Part shown: positions 1 to 5,187 of the stretch, in pieces | How the letters are laid out: each line of letters opens with the position of its first letter | How positions within the stretch are numbered: the stretch's first letter is position 1 | DNA from: Ruminococcus difficilis | GTDB taxonomy: Bacteria; Bacillota_A; Clostridia; Oscillospirales; Acutalibacteraceae | Length of the DNA: 6,714 nucleotides | Direction: 5' to 3' | Assembly (NCBI RefSeq): GCF_016680995.1 | Contig: NZ_JAEQMG010000028.1 | Span: forward strand, 1 to 6,714 | Translations under genes and position numbers: made by a program | Notes under the pieces: generated by a model | Database searches by the model: none | The model's input: only the letters and a program-made list of their open reading frames with translations | What the model was told of the DNA's origin: nothing

Positions 1-14
1 CGCTCTTCCGATCT
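1..14. other. Residual Illumina adapter at contig end
   Basis: The first 14 bases, CGCTCTTCCGATCT, are identical to the 3' end of the Illumina TruSeq adapter/primer sequence. They should not be read as genomic DNA. Only 8 bases (15-22) lie between this tag and the ATG at 23, so the ribosome binding site and promoter of the first gene are not visible. Chance identity of 14 bases exactly at the sequence edge is very unlikely. Confidence 0.93.
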
Positions 15-22
15 AATTTTCG

Positions 23-1534
23 ATGAGAAAATCATCAAAGGCCATCAGCCTGATCCTTTCCGGCTTGTTGGCTACATCGTGCTTTAGCATGGCTGCTATC
101 TCGGCATCGGCGGCTCCTGTTGATTCGGAAGCGACAGGCATTGACACCGCTGCGACCAGAATAGCAAACGGTCATCAGGTAGTGTTTTTCCAGTATCCTG
201 ACGCTGTTTGGGGCCCTGTTTCGTCTGTTAAGCGCAACGCGAGAAAGTGGACGGTCAATGTTTTTTGCAACTACTATTCTATCTACGGCAACCAGAATGA
301 AGTAAAGAGCAAATCATGGGAGGCTCCCTCCACCAGTATGATGTCGGAAAAGGCGGGCGCTAACGTCTTTTTCTTCGATATTACCGAGAGCGGACAGGGC
401 GAGATGGAAGAGGGCGCCGAGTACGGCATCCTGTTCTCCACCAAGGCGAACGCCGGTCAGGCAGACCTGCTCCAGCCCAACACCGAAGGCTATCAGACCT
501 GCGACCTGTATTTCAACTCCACTCTGCTCGGTCACACCTACAAGGTAGACGAGCCTGCTGTTGTTCGTGAGAACACCGCAAACTCCCAGAAGATCGACTA
601 TCTCGCGCACTCCGACAATGGCGTCGGCGCTCCGCTGAGAAAGGTTTCGACCCTCTGCGCTTACATCGACGGTATGAATCCCGGCAACGCGCCTGCATCT
701 CTCGAAATGGCAAACGCATTGCAGACCTATCTGCCCAACCCCGTCAACGAGCCTTCGTTCACATGGACGAAGATCGCTCCGGTTCTGCAGAAATTCGGCA
801 CCACCAACAAAGAAGTTTATGACACATATGTAGAGAAATTCAGCGCCAAGATCGACGAAGGCGTTCCCTATGAGCATGTTGACGGCGCGGACGACCTCAA
901 GTCTGACGGCACACTGAAGGATGTCTACAGATATTCTTCCATCACCACCACCACTGTTGAGGACGGTGTTGAGCAGACCAAGACCGTTAAGTATCCGTGG
1001 CTCGACCTCGTAAGAGAGAGACTGAACCTGCCGGCTGAGACTCCCACCGAGGCTCCCACCGAAGCTCCTACTGAGGCTCCTACCGAAGCGGCAACCGAAG
1101 AGCCTGTTGTAAACCCCACAGAGCCCGCTGTTCCGCCGCAAACGGATTCAGCAGAGTTTAATACTGCGTATGAAGCTCAGGTGCTTCGGCTTGTAAACGC
1201 CGAAAGAGCGAAATACGGACTTTCTCCGTTTGTAAAGGACAGCGGAGCGACTCAGGTCGCACACCTGCGTGCAAAGGAGATCGTTCAATCATTCTCCCAC
1301 ACCAGACCAAACGGCAGCTCGTGCTTTACCGCCGCAAGCGAGCTTGGTGTTTCCTATCGTTCGGCGGGCGAGAATATAGCTTACGGGTATCCCACGCCCG
1401 AAGCGGTAGTGAACGGCTGGATGAATTCGGAAGGTCACAGAGAGAATATTCTGTCCGCGTCATTCGGAAAAATAGGAATCGGTTGTTTAGAGAGCGGTGG
1501 TGTTCTCTACTGGTCGCAGTTCTTTATTAATTAA
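23..1534 (+). CDS. Secreted CAP-domain (SCP/PR1-like) protein with PTEA linker
   Basis: A 503-residue exported protein. Residues 1-30 form a Sec signal peptide: basic MRKSSK, a hydrophobic core, and an ASA cleavage site near residue 30. Residues 51-175 look beta-rich and aromatic (FFQYPDAVW, RKWTVNVF, FFFDIT). They loosely recall starch-binding-like modules of ruminococcal exported proteins, but I cannot assign a family. Residues 195-285 look mainly helical and unidentified. A linker with four PTEA units (341-356) leads to a CAP domain at about 379-503. The CAP motifs are clear: LVNAERAKYGL, FSHTRPNG with H426, GENIAYG with E450, SEGHRENIL with H472, and WSQFF at the end. Bacterial CAP proteins are extracellular and their substrates are mostly unknown; some bind ligands or act as peptidases. 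No cell-wall sorting signal or dockerin is seen, so the protein is probably released. The ATG at 23 is chosen because it starts a proper signal peptide; its RBS is cut off by the contig end. A terminator hairpin begins 13 bases after the stop. Confidence 0.88.
   Translation: MRKSSKAISLILSGLLATSCFSMAAISASAAPVDSEATGIDTAATRIANGHQVVFFQYPDAVWGPVSSVKRNARKWTVNVFCNYYSIYGNQNEVKSKSWEAPSTSMMSEKAGANVFFFDITESGQGEMEEGAEYGILFSTKANAGQADLLQPNTEGYQTCDLYFNSTLLGHTYKVDEPAVVRENTANSQKIDYLAHSDNGVGAPLRKVSTLCAYIDGMNPGNAPASLEMANALQTYLPNPVNEPSFTWTKIAPVLQKFGTTNKEVYDTYVEKFSAKIDEGVPYEHVDGADDLKSDGTLKDVYRYSSITTTTVEDGVEQTKTVKYPWLDLVRERLNLPAETPTEAPTEAPTEAPTEAATEEPVVNPTEPAVPPQTDSAEFNTAYEAQVLRLVNAERAKYGLSPFVKDSGATQVAHLRAKEIVQSFSHTRPNGSSCFTAASELGVSYRSAGENIAYGYPTPEAVVNGWMNSEGHRENILSASFGKIGIGCLESGGVLYWSQFFIN
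1043..1090 (+). repeat. Four 12-nt tandem units encoding PTEA linker
   Basis: Four in-frame copies of a 12-base unit (CCCACCGAGGCT and synonymous variants) encode PTEA four times, residues 341-356, followed by a degenerate ATEE. Proline/threonine/acidic repeats of this kind are flexible inter-domain linkers in exported Firmicutes proteins. Here they separate the N-terminal region from the CAP domain. Third-position differences between copies show the array is not a fresh duplication, although copy number could still vary between strains. Confidence 0.85.
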
Positions 1535-1547
1535 ATACTATTTGCCG

Positions 1548-1585
1548 TACCCGGTTATAGATTCAATCTATAACCGGGTATATTT
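1548..1585 (+). terminator. Hairpin terminator; group IIC intron target site
   Basis: TACCCGGTTATAGATT (1548-1563) and its exact reverse complement (1565-1580) flank a single C. The result is a perfect odd-centre palindrome that can form a stem of about 14-16 bp, 13 bases after the CAP stop codon. On the plus strand it is followed by TATTT, then the intron starts at 1586. Joining the sequences on either side of the intron restores TATATTT plus TGTTTGTTCC, a longer U-rich tail, so the intron appears to have split the U-tract. The palindrome would also have served the convergent iscSU operon, whose ancestral reading frame ends inside it (CTA at 1568-1570 reads as TAG on the minus strand). Confidence 0.82.
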
Positions 1586-1938
1586 GTGCGCCCGACGGCG
1601 CACGTTTCTAAAGGGTGAAAGTCCCAAATCCGCCCGACAGCGGGAAGGATATAGCTGAACACCAAGGGTGTCCGCCGTGAGGCGGAATCTGAAGGAAGGT
1701 GTAGGCAAACCTGTGGTCTGACGAACAGAAATCACATCAGGCTGTGTATGGGGGTAAGGTCGCAAAACAGACCGAAGCCCAATAGCTGTACGGAACTGTG
1801 CATAGTAAATGTGGCAGATATATGCAGGGAAAGAAACGTGTGGTACTCGGGGAGGTCTCGTCAGCGGCGGAAACAGAGTAAGAAGCCGTAGTAACAACGA
1901 ATGACGAGAAGTCAGCAGAAGCCATAGTACCGAGACGG
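1586..1938 (+). ncRNA. Group II intron 5' RNA (mainly domain I) with candidate EBS1
   Basis: This stretch lies upstream of the maturase gene and has no convincing coding sequence. It holds several inverted repeats as expected of domain I, including the 5'-terminal hairpin at 1586-1603. A stem TGCATA (1799-1804) with TATGCA (1821-1826) presents a loop containing AAATGTG (1807-1813). That loop can pair with TATATTT (1579-1585), the seven bases directly before the intron, using two wobble pairs. I therefore propose 1807-1813 as EBS1 and 1579-1585 as IBS1. The full domain I-III fold was not computed. Confidence 0.7.
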
Positions 1939-1968
1939 TTGCAAACGTCACGGGAAGGGCAGAACTTT

Positions 1969-1973
1969 AGGAG
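1969..1973 (+). promoter_or_regulatory. Ribosome binding site deciding the maturase start
   Basis: AGGAG lies 10 bases before the ATG at 1984. The open frame can be extended to a TTG at 1939, but no comparable Shine-Dalgarno sequence precedes that codon. The ATG at 1984 is therefore preferred. Confidence 0.65.
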
Positions 1974-1983
1974 ATGTCAGGAA

Positions 1984-3393
1984 ATGAAAGTAACCGAAGG
2001 CAAATTTAAGGACAGACAACTTCAAAGAGAAGGTCAACTGCAAAAGGAAACTGCGGAACAGGGAGAATATGCAGAGGCGTCCGTTTGTCGGAAGATTGCT
2101 GAAAACACCGACATCATCACAGACTTGCAAAGGGCAGGGCTGTTGGAGAAGATTTTACACAGAGATAACCTTAACAAGGCGTACAAGAAAGTAAAATCCA
2201 ACAAAGGCTCGGGCGGTGTAGACGGAATGTGCGTGGAAGAACTTCTAACGTACTTGCGAGAACACGGCAAAGACCTTAACCAACAGATATTAGAGGGTAA
2301 ATACAAGCCCAATCCTGTCAGAAGGGTAGAGATACCCAAGGAAGAAAAGGGGAAGTATAGAAAGCTGGGAATACCGACAGTAGTTGACCGTGTATATCAA
2401 CAGGCAATCACACAGGTATTAACACCGATTTTCGAGAAACAGTTTTCGGAAAACAGCTTCGGCTTTCGCCCGAAAAGGAGTGCGCATGACGCATTGAAAC
2501 AATGCCAAAGGAACGCAAACGAAGGCTACGTCTATGTGGTGGATATGGACTTGGAAAAGTTCTTTGACAACGTATGTCAGAGCAAACTAATCGAAGTGCT
2601 GTCAAGAACCATAAAGGACGGCAGAGTCATCTCGCTCATACACAAGTATATGAACGCGGGAGTAGTGTCCAAGGGATTGTTTGAAAAGACAGAGGTCGGC
2701 GTGCCCCAAGGAGGACCGTTGAGTCCGCTTTTAAGTAATATCATGCTGAATGAGTTGGATAAGGAATTGGAGCGCAGGGGACACCGCTTTGTGCGCTATG
2801 CAGATGATTGTATGATTTTCTGCAAGAGCAGGAAAAGCGCCGAACGCACTCTAAGGAATATCCTGCCGTATATCGAGGAGAAATTATTTCTCAAGGTAAA
2901 CAGGGAGAAAACCTGTGTAGCTTACATCAGCAAGGTGAAGTATCTGGGCTATTCGTTCTACAGGCATAAAGGATTTCGATTCAGAGTACACCCGAAGTCG
3001 GTGAAAAAGATGAAGAAGAAACTTAGGGAGCTAACGGATAGAAGCAATGCTTGGAGTAACGAAAACCGAATACTTAAACTGAAACAGTTTATTAAGGGTT
3101 GGGTAAACTACTTTAAGCTGGCAGATATGAAACAACTGTTAAAGGAAACGGATAAATGGTTGAGACACAGAATTAGGGCTATCTACTGGAAACAGTGGAA
3201 GAAAGTACGAACGAGAATACAAAAGCTCAGGAATCTCAACTTGCCCGAAAGGATAGTGTTTGAAATCGCGAACTGCCGCAAAGGCATATGGCGTTCGGCA
3301 GAAGTGCTGAACCAAGCACTTACAAACAAAGAAATAGCCAATCTCGGATATATATCCTTGACCGGCTATTATCTGCAAGTATGTGAAAACTAA
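1984..3393 (+). CDS. ltrA: Group II intron-encoded reverse transcriptase/maturase
   Basis: A 469-residue intron-encoded protein that binds its own intron RNA, assists splicing and copies the intron into DNA at new sites. The reverse transcriptase fingers/palm span about 52-310: RRVEIPK (113-119), LGIPTVVDRVYQQA, SFGFRPKRSAHDA (158-170), the first catalytic aspartate D189 in DMDLEKFFDNV, TEVGVPQGGPLSPLLSNIMLNELD, and the active-site YADD (272-275). The thumb/maturase X region follows at about 315-410, with GWVNYFKLADMK and WLRHRIRAIYWKQWKK. The C-terminus (about 420-469) is short and has no HNH/zinc endonuclease motif, as in class C proteins such as the Eubacterium rectale enzyme. Compared with that class's roughly 420-430 residues, this protein carries about 45 extra charged N-terminal residues (MKVTEGKFKD onward). 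The gene sits inside intron domain IV and stops 2 bases before domain V. An alternative start is TTG at 1939. Confidence 0.93.
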   Translation: MKVTEGKFKDRQLQREGQLQKETAEQGEYAEASVCRKIAENTDIITDLQRAGLLEKILHRDNLNKAYKKVKSNKGSGGVDGMCVEELLTYLREHGKDLNQQILEGKYKPNPVRRVEIPKEEKGKYRKLGIPTVVDRVYQQAITQVLTPIFEKQFSENSFGFRPKRSAHDALKQCQRNANEGYVYVVDMDLEKFFDNVCQSKLIEVLSRTIKDGRVISLIHKYMNAGVVSKGLFEKTEVGVPQGGPLSPLLSNIMLNELDKELERRGHRFVRYADDCMIFCKSRKSAERTLRNILPYIEEKLFLKVNREKTCVAYISKVKYLGYSFYRHKGFRFRVHPKSVKKMKKKLRELTDRSNAWSNENRILKLKQFIKGWVNYFKLADMKQLLKETDKWLRHRIRAIYWKQWKKVRTRIQKLRNLNLPERIVFEIANCRKGIWRSAEVLNQALTNKEIANLGYISLTGYYLQVCEN

Positions 3394-3395
3394 GG

Positions 3396-3470
3396 AACCG
3401 CCGTGTACCGAACGGTACGCACGGTGGTGTGAGAGGTCGGGGGATTATTCAAATCCCCCTCCTACTCGAT
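3396..3470 (+). ncRNA. Group II intron domains V and VI
   Basis: Domain V is the 34-base stretch 3396-3429. C3398-G3405 pairs with C3420-G3427 (one G-U), a two-base CG bulge sits at 3418-3419, the upper stem is UACC/GGUA, and GAAC is the terminal loop. CGC at 3399-3401 fits the catalytic triad variant typical of IIC introns. Domain VI follows: GGGGGATT (3439-3446) pairs with AATCCCCC (3452-3459), with a basal stem of GAG (3431-3433) on CTC (3465-3467) and AGG on CCT. A3464 is left unpaired as the branch-point adenosine, 6 bases before the 3' end. These are the ribozyme core and the lariat branch site. The domain VI end also encodes, on the other strand, the last codons of iscU. Confidence 0.9.
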
Positions 3471-3848
3471 TGTTTGTTCCTTTTTCTTTTTATAATCCTC
3501 GAGCGCTGCCTGAATCGCTTCCTCGGCGAGGACGGAACAGTGCATTTTGTACGCCGGCAGACCATCGAGCGCTTCTGCTACGGCTTTGTTGGTAAGCTGC
3601 ATAGCGTCCTCTACGCTTGCGCCCTTGATAAGCTCCGTAGCCATCGAGCTGGACGCGATCGCGCTGGCGCAGCCGAAGGTTTCGAATTTCACGTCGGTGA
3701 TGATATCGTCGTCGATTTTCAGGTACATCTTCATAATGTCTCCGCACTTTGCGTTGCCTACCTCGCCTACGCCGTCCGCGTCCTCAATAACGCCTACGTT
3801 GCGCGGCTGCAAAAAGTGATCCATTACTTTATCGCTGTATAATGCCAT
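3462..3848 (-). CDS. iscU: Fe-S cluster assembly scaffold IscU/NifU N-terminal type
   Basis: A 128-residue cytosolic scaffold on which [2Fe-2S] clusters are built from sulfur delivered by IscS, then passed to apo-proteins. The three conserved cysteines are all present: C35 in NAKCGD (with D37), C60 in FGCAS, and C104 in HCSVLAEEAI (preceded by H103). The N-terminus YSDKVMDHFLQPRNVG is also typical. The start is the ATG at 3848 with GGGAGGA about 8 bases upstream. It follows iscS by 18 bases, so the two are surely co-transcribed. Oddity: the stop codon (3462-3464) and the last two sense codons (I, E) lie inside the 3' end of the group II intron on the opposite strand. Without the intron the frame would continue after QT as KYTRL and stop in the terminator hairpin. 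The core fold ends well before this point, so function is probably intact. Confidence 0.93.
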   Translation of the reverse strand: MALYSDKVMDHFLQPRNVGVIEDADGVGEVGNAKCGDIMKMYLKIDDDIITDVKFETFGCASAIASSSMATELIKGASVEDAMQLTNKAVAEALDGLPAYKMHCSVLAEEAIQAALEDYKKKKEQTIE

Positions 3849-3866
3849 GGTAAATTCCTCCCTTGT

Positions 3867-5057
3867 TTACTTCAAGATAAATTCTTTTTTGCCCGAAACG
3901 AGATCGCGCCATACGGGCGAGAAGCTTCTCAGGTGCGCTACCACCTCTTTGACCGCTTCGATTATATAATCCGCTTCCTCGATCGTCGCGTTTTCCTCAA
4001 GGCTCAGTCTGAGCGAACCGTGCGCTACGTCGTGGATACGTCCGATCGCGAGCAGTACGTGGCTGGGATCGAGAGAACCCGAGGTGCAGGCGCTGCCCGA
4101 TGAAGCGCTGATTCCCTTGCGGTCAAGCAGAATCAGCAGCGATTCGCCCTCGATTTCCTCGAAGCAGAAGTTGACGTTGCTGTAAATTCTCTGTTTTTCG
4201 TCGCCGTTGAGCGCGCTGTGCGGAATTTCAGAGAGACCCTTTATCAGATAATCGCGAACCTTCGTCAGGCGTTCTTTGTCGCCGTCCATATTCGCTGCAG
4301 ATTCTTTGAGAGCCGCCGCCATAGCCACTATTCCCGCGACGTTTTCGGTGCCTGCGCGTTTGCCTCTCTCCTGAGCGCCGCCCTCGATGAGGTTGCTGAG
4401 CACAACTCCCTTTTTGGCGTACAAAAAGCCTACGCCCTTGGGGCCGTGGAACTTGTGCGCCGAAGCCGAGAGCATATCGATCTGCTGCGCCTTTACGTCG
4501 ATAGGAAGATGTCCGACCGCCTGAACCGCGTCGGTGTGGAAGATAACGCCGTGCGCTCTGCAAACCGCGCCGATTTCCGCGATGGGCTGGATGGTGCCGA
4601 TTTCATTGTTGACGGTCATTACCGTGACGAGGATGGTTTCGTCTTTGATTGCCGCCTCAAGCTCGTTTACGTCGACTACTCCGTTTTCGTGAACGGGCAG
4701 AAGCGTAATCTCAAAGCCCTGCTTTTTGAGCTTGTTGAGGGTGTGGAGCACGGCGTGGTGCTCAAATGCAGTTGAAATAATATGGGTCTTTCCCTTTTTC
4801 TTACCGATATTCGCAGCCGAGATTATCGCCTGATTGTCAGCCTCGCTGCCACCCGAGGTAAAGATTATCTCACGCGGCTCGGCGTTAATGATTTTCGCGA
4901 TTTCCTCGCGGGTTTTCTCAAGGCGTTCCTTTGCCTTTTGTCCGAGGGTGTACAGGCTCGACGGGTTGCCGTAGACGTTCTGCATACAGTCGAGCATTGT
5001 ATCGATAGCCGTTTGGCTCATTTTGGTAGTCGCGGCGTTGTCCGCATATATCTTCAT
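3867..5057 (-). CDS. iscS: Cysteine desulfurase, IscS/NifS family (PLP-dependent)
   Basis: A 396-residue class V aminotransferase-fold enzyme that converts L-cysteine to alanine and a protein-bound persulfide, the sulfur source for Fe-S assembly and thiolation. Visible motifs are YADNAATT (4-11), TSGGSEADN (67-75), FEHHAVL with H100/H101 (cofactor-stacking region), VNNEIGTIQP (149-158), HTDAVQA with D176, the PLP lysine K202 in SASAHKFHGPKG, GGAQERGKRAGTEN (226-239), and the catalytic C324 in SSGSACTSGSLDPSHVL. The C-terminus is complete at the usual length of about 380-400. The ATG at 5057 is chosen because AGGAGG lies 7 bases upstream and the protein then starts MKIYADNAATT. A start at 5102 would add 15 unrelated residues and fall inside the promoter/operator. 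It is the first gene of iscS-iscU, divergent from iscR, under a near-perfect consensus promoter overlapped by an operator. The name nifS is equally usable. Confidence 0.95.
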   Translation of the reverse strand: MKIYADNAATTKMSQTAIDTMLDCMQNVYGNPSSLYTLGQKAKERLEKTREEIAKIINAEPREIIFTSGGSEADNQAIISAANIGKKKGKTHIISTAFEHHAVLHTLNKLKKQGFEITLLPVHENGVVDVNELEAAIKDETILVTVMTVNNEIGTIQPIAEIGAVCRAHGVIFHTDAVQAVGHLPIDVKAQQIDMLSASAHKFHGPKGVGFLYAKKGVVLSNLIEGGAQERGKRAGTENVAGIVAMAAALKESAANMDGDKERLTKVRDYLIKGLSEIPHSALNGDEKQRIYSNVNFCFEEIEGESLLILLDRKGISASSGSACTSGSLDPSHVLLAIGRIHDVAHGSLRLSLEENATIEEADYIIEAVKEVVAHLRSFSPVWRDLVSGKKEFILK

Positions 5058-5064
5058 GGCGGTT

Positions 5065-5070
5065 CCTCCT
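5065..5070 (-). promoter_or_regulatory. Ribosome binding site of iscS
   Basis: On the minus strand AGGAGG ends 7 bases before the ATG at 5057. This is a full anti-Shine-Dalgarno match and decides the start against the in-frame ATG at 5102. Confidence 0.85.
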
Positions 5071-5085
5071 TTGTTGTCTGAATGA

Positions 5086-5114
5086 ATTATACACCTATTC
5101 ACCTACTATGTCAA
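5086..5114 (-). promoter_or_regulatory. Consensus sigma-A promoter of iscSU
   Basis: Read on the minus strand, TTGACA (5114-5109) and TATAAT (5091-5086) are separated by exactly 17 bases, a perfect match to the housekeeping promoter consensus. Transcription should start near 5079, about 20 bases before the start codon. The -35 box and spacer lie inside the operator at 5093-5119, so a bound repressor would block polymerase directly. Such a strong promoter under repression fits a gene set that is induced on demand. Confidence 0.85.
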
Positions 5115-5119
5115 TAGGT
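5093..5119. promoter_or_regulatory. Probable IscR operator at iscSU promoter
   Basis: The 27-base inverted repeat ACCTATT (5093-5099), 13 bases, AATAGGT (5113-5119). An additional ACCTACT at 5101-5107 lies within it and gives a shorter alternative palindrome, ACCTA-N9-TAGGT. It covers the -35 box and spacer of the iscS promoter. The same 27-base arrangement recurs at 5144-5170 over the iscR promoter. Binding by the adjacent IscR is inferred from position and duplication. Confidence 0.75.
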
Positions 5120-5136
5120 AAATATTCGAAAACCAC

Positions 5137-5166
5137 TTGATTTACCTATTTAACCTGTGGTACAAT
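5137..5166 (+). promoter_or_regulatory. Promoter of iscR
   Basis: TTGATT (5137-5142) and TACAAT (5161-5166) are separated by 18 bases, with TGG directly before the -10, giving an extended -10 (TGn). It is weaker than the divergent iscS promoter. The start of transcription would be near 5173, leaving a very short 5' leader of about 15 bases. The operator at 5144-5170 covers the spacer and -10 box, implying autorepression. Confidence 0.72.
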
Positions 5167-5170
5167 AGGT
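5144..5170. promoter_or_regulatory. Probable IscR operator at iscR promoter
   Basis: A second 27-base copy: ACCTATT (5144-5150), 13 bases, AATAGGT (5164-5170), again with an internal ACCT (5153-5156). Its arms are identical to those at 5093-5119, and the copy centres are 51 bases apart. It overlaps the -10 element of the iscR promoter. Confidence 0.75.
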
Positions 5171-5173
5171 AAG

Positions 5174-5179
5174 AAGGAG
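5174..5179 (+). promoter_or_regulatory. Ribosome binding site of iscR
   Basis: AAGGAG ends 8 bases before the ATG at 5188. It overlaps the alternative in-frame GTG at 5179, which rules that codon out as the start. Confidence 0.85.
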
Positions 5180-5187
5180 TGAAAGCC

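Larger units (their letters stand above)
1586..3470 (+). mobile_element. Group II intron, bacterial class C (IIC), apparently complete
   Basis: This is a 1,885-base retroelement. Its 5' end is the conserved GTGCG (1586-1590), here within a small hairpin GTGCGCC-CGAC-GGCGCAC. It then carries about 400 bases of structured RNA, an uninterrupted reverse transcriptase/maturase, a canonical domain V and a domain VI with a bulged A, ending in AT at 3469-3470. Assignment to IIC rests on three things: position directly behind a terminator hairpin, a protein without an HNH endonuclease domain, and a CGC rather than AGC triad in domain V. IIC elements are ribozymes that self-splice and move by target-primed reverse transcription into sites downstream of hairpins. 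All visible parts are intact, so the element is plausibly active. Boundaries were set by eye from the GUGYG and AY rules; an error of a base or so is possible. Confidence 0.88.

Noticed and set aside
68..82. Lipoprotein signal (ATSC) in the CAP protein signal peptide
   Set aside because: The residues before C20 fit the lipobox poorly, and a good AXA cleavage site (ASA, residues 28-30) follows, so a soluble exported protein is more likely.
1043..1090. CRISPR or regulatory repeat array
   Set aside because: The 12-base units are contiguous, in frame, without spacers, and encode a PTEA linker.
314..1141. Long minus-strand open frame opposite the CAP gene
   Set aside because: It is the low-stop shadow of the CAP gene. 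Its product is rich in Arg, Gly and Ser, with a repeat that mirrors the PTEA array, and it has no ribosome binding site or recognisable domain.
1568..1951. Minus-strand open frame opposite intron domain I
   Set aside because: Its composition is antisense structured RNA, not protein-like. Only its last codons (KYTRL-stop) matter, as the likely ancestral tail of iscU.
1984..3393. Possibility that the reverse transcriptase belongs to a defence system, retron or diversity-generating element
   Set aside because: Domain V, domain VI, a GTGCG 5' end and a terminator-adjacent site frame it as a group II intron. The YADD and X-domain signatures are those of class C maturases, and no variable-region repeat or msr/msd-like RNA is seen.
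3439..3459. GGGGGATT/AATCCCCC hairpin as an iscU terminator
   Set aside because: It is intron domain VI. On the minus strand it is followed by GACCTCTC rather than a U-tract, so it should not terminate well.
3429..3842. Plus-strand open frame opposite iscU
   Set aside because: It is antisense to a clear iscU gene, starts inside intron domain VI, lacks a ribosome binding site and has no family resemblance.
5058..5102. iscS start at 5102
   Set aside because: That ATG lies upstream of the -10 box and inside the operator, and adds 15 residues foreign to the family. The ATG at 5057 has a perfect AGGAGG.
5179..5187. GTG start for iscR at 5179
   Set aside because: The GTG overlaps the AAGGAG that serves the ATG at 5188, and the protein from 5188 begins with the standard MISTKGRYAL.
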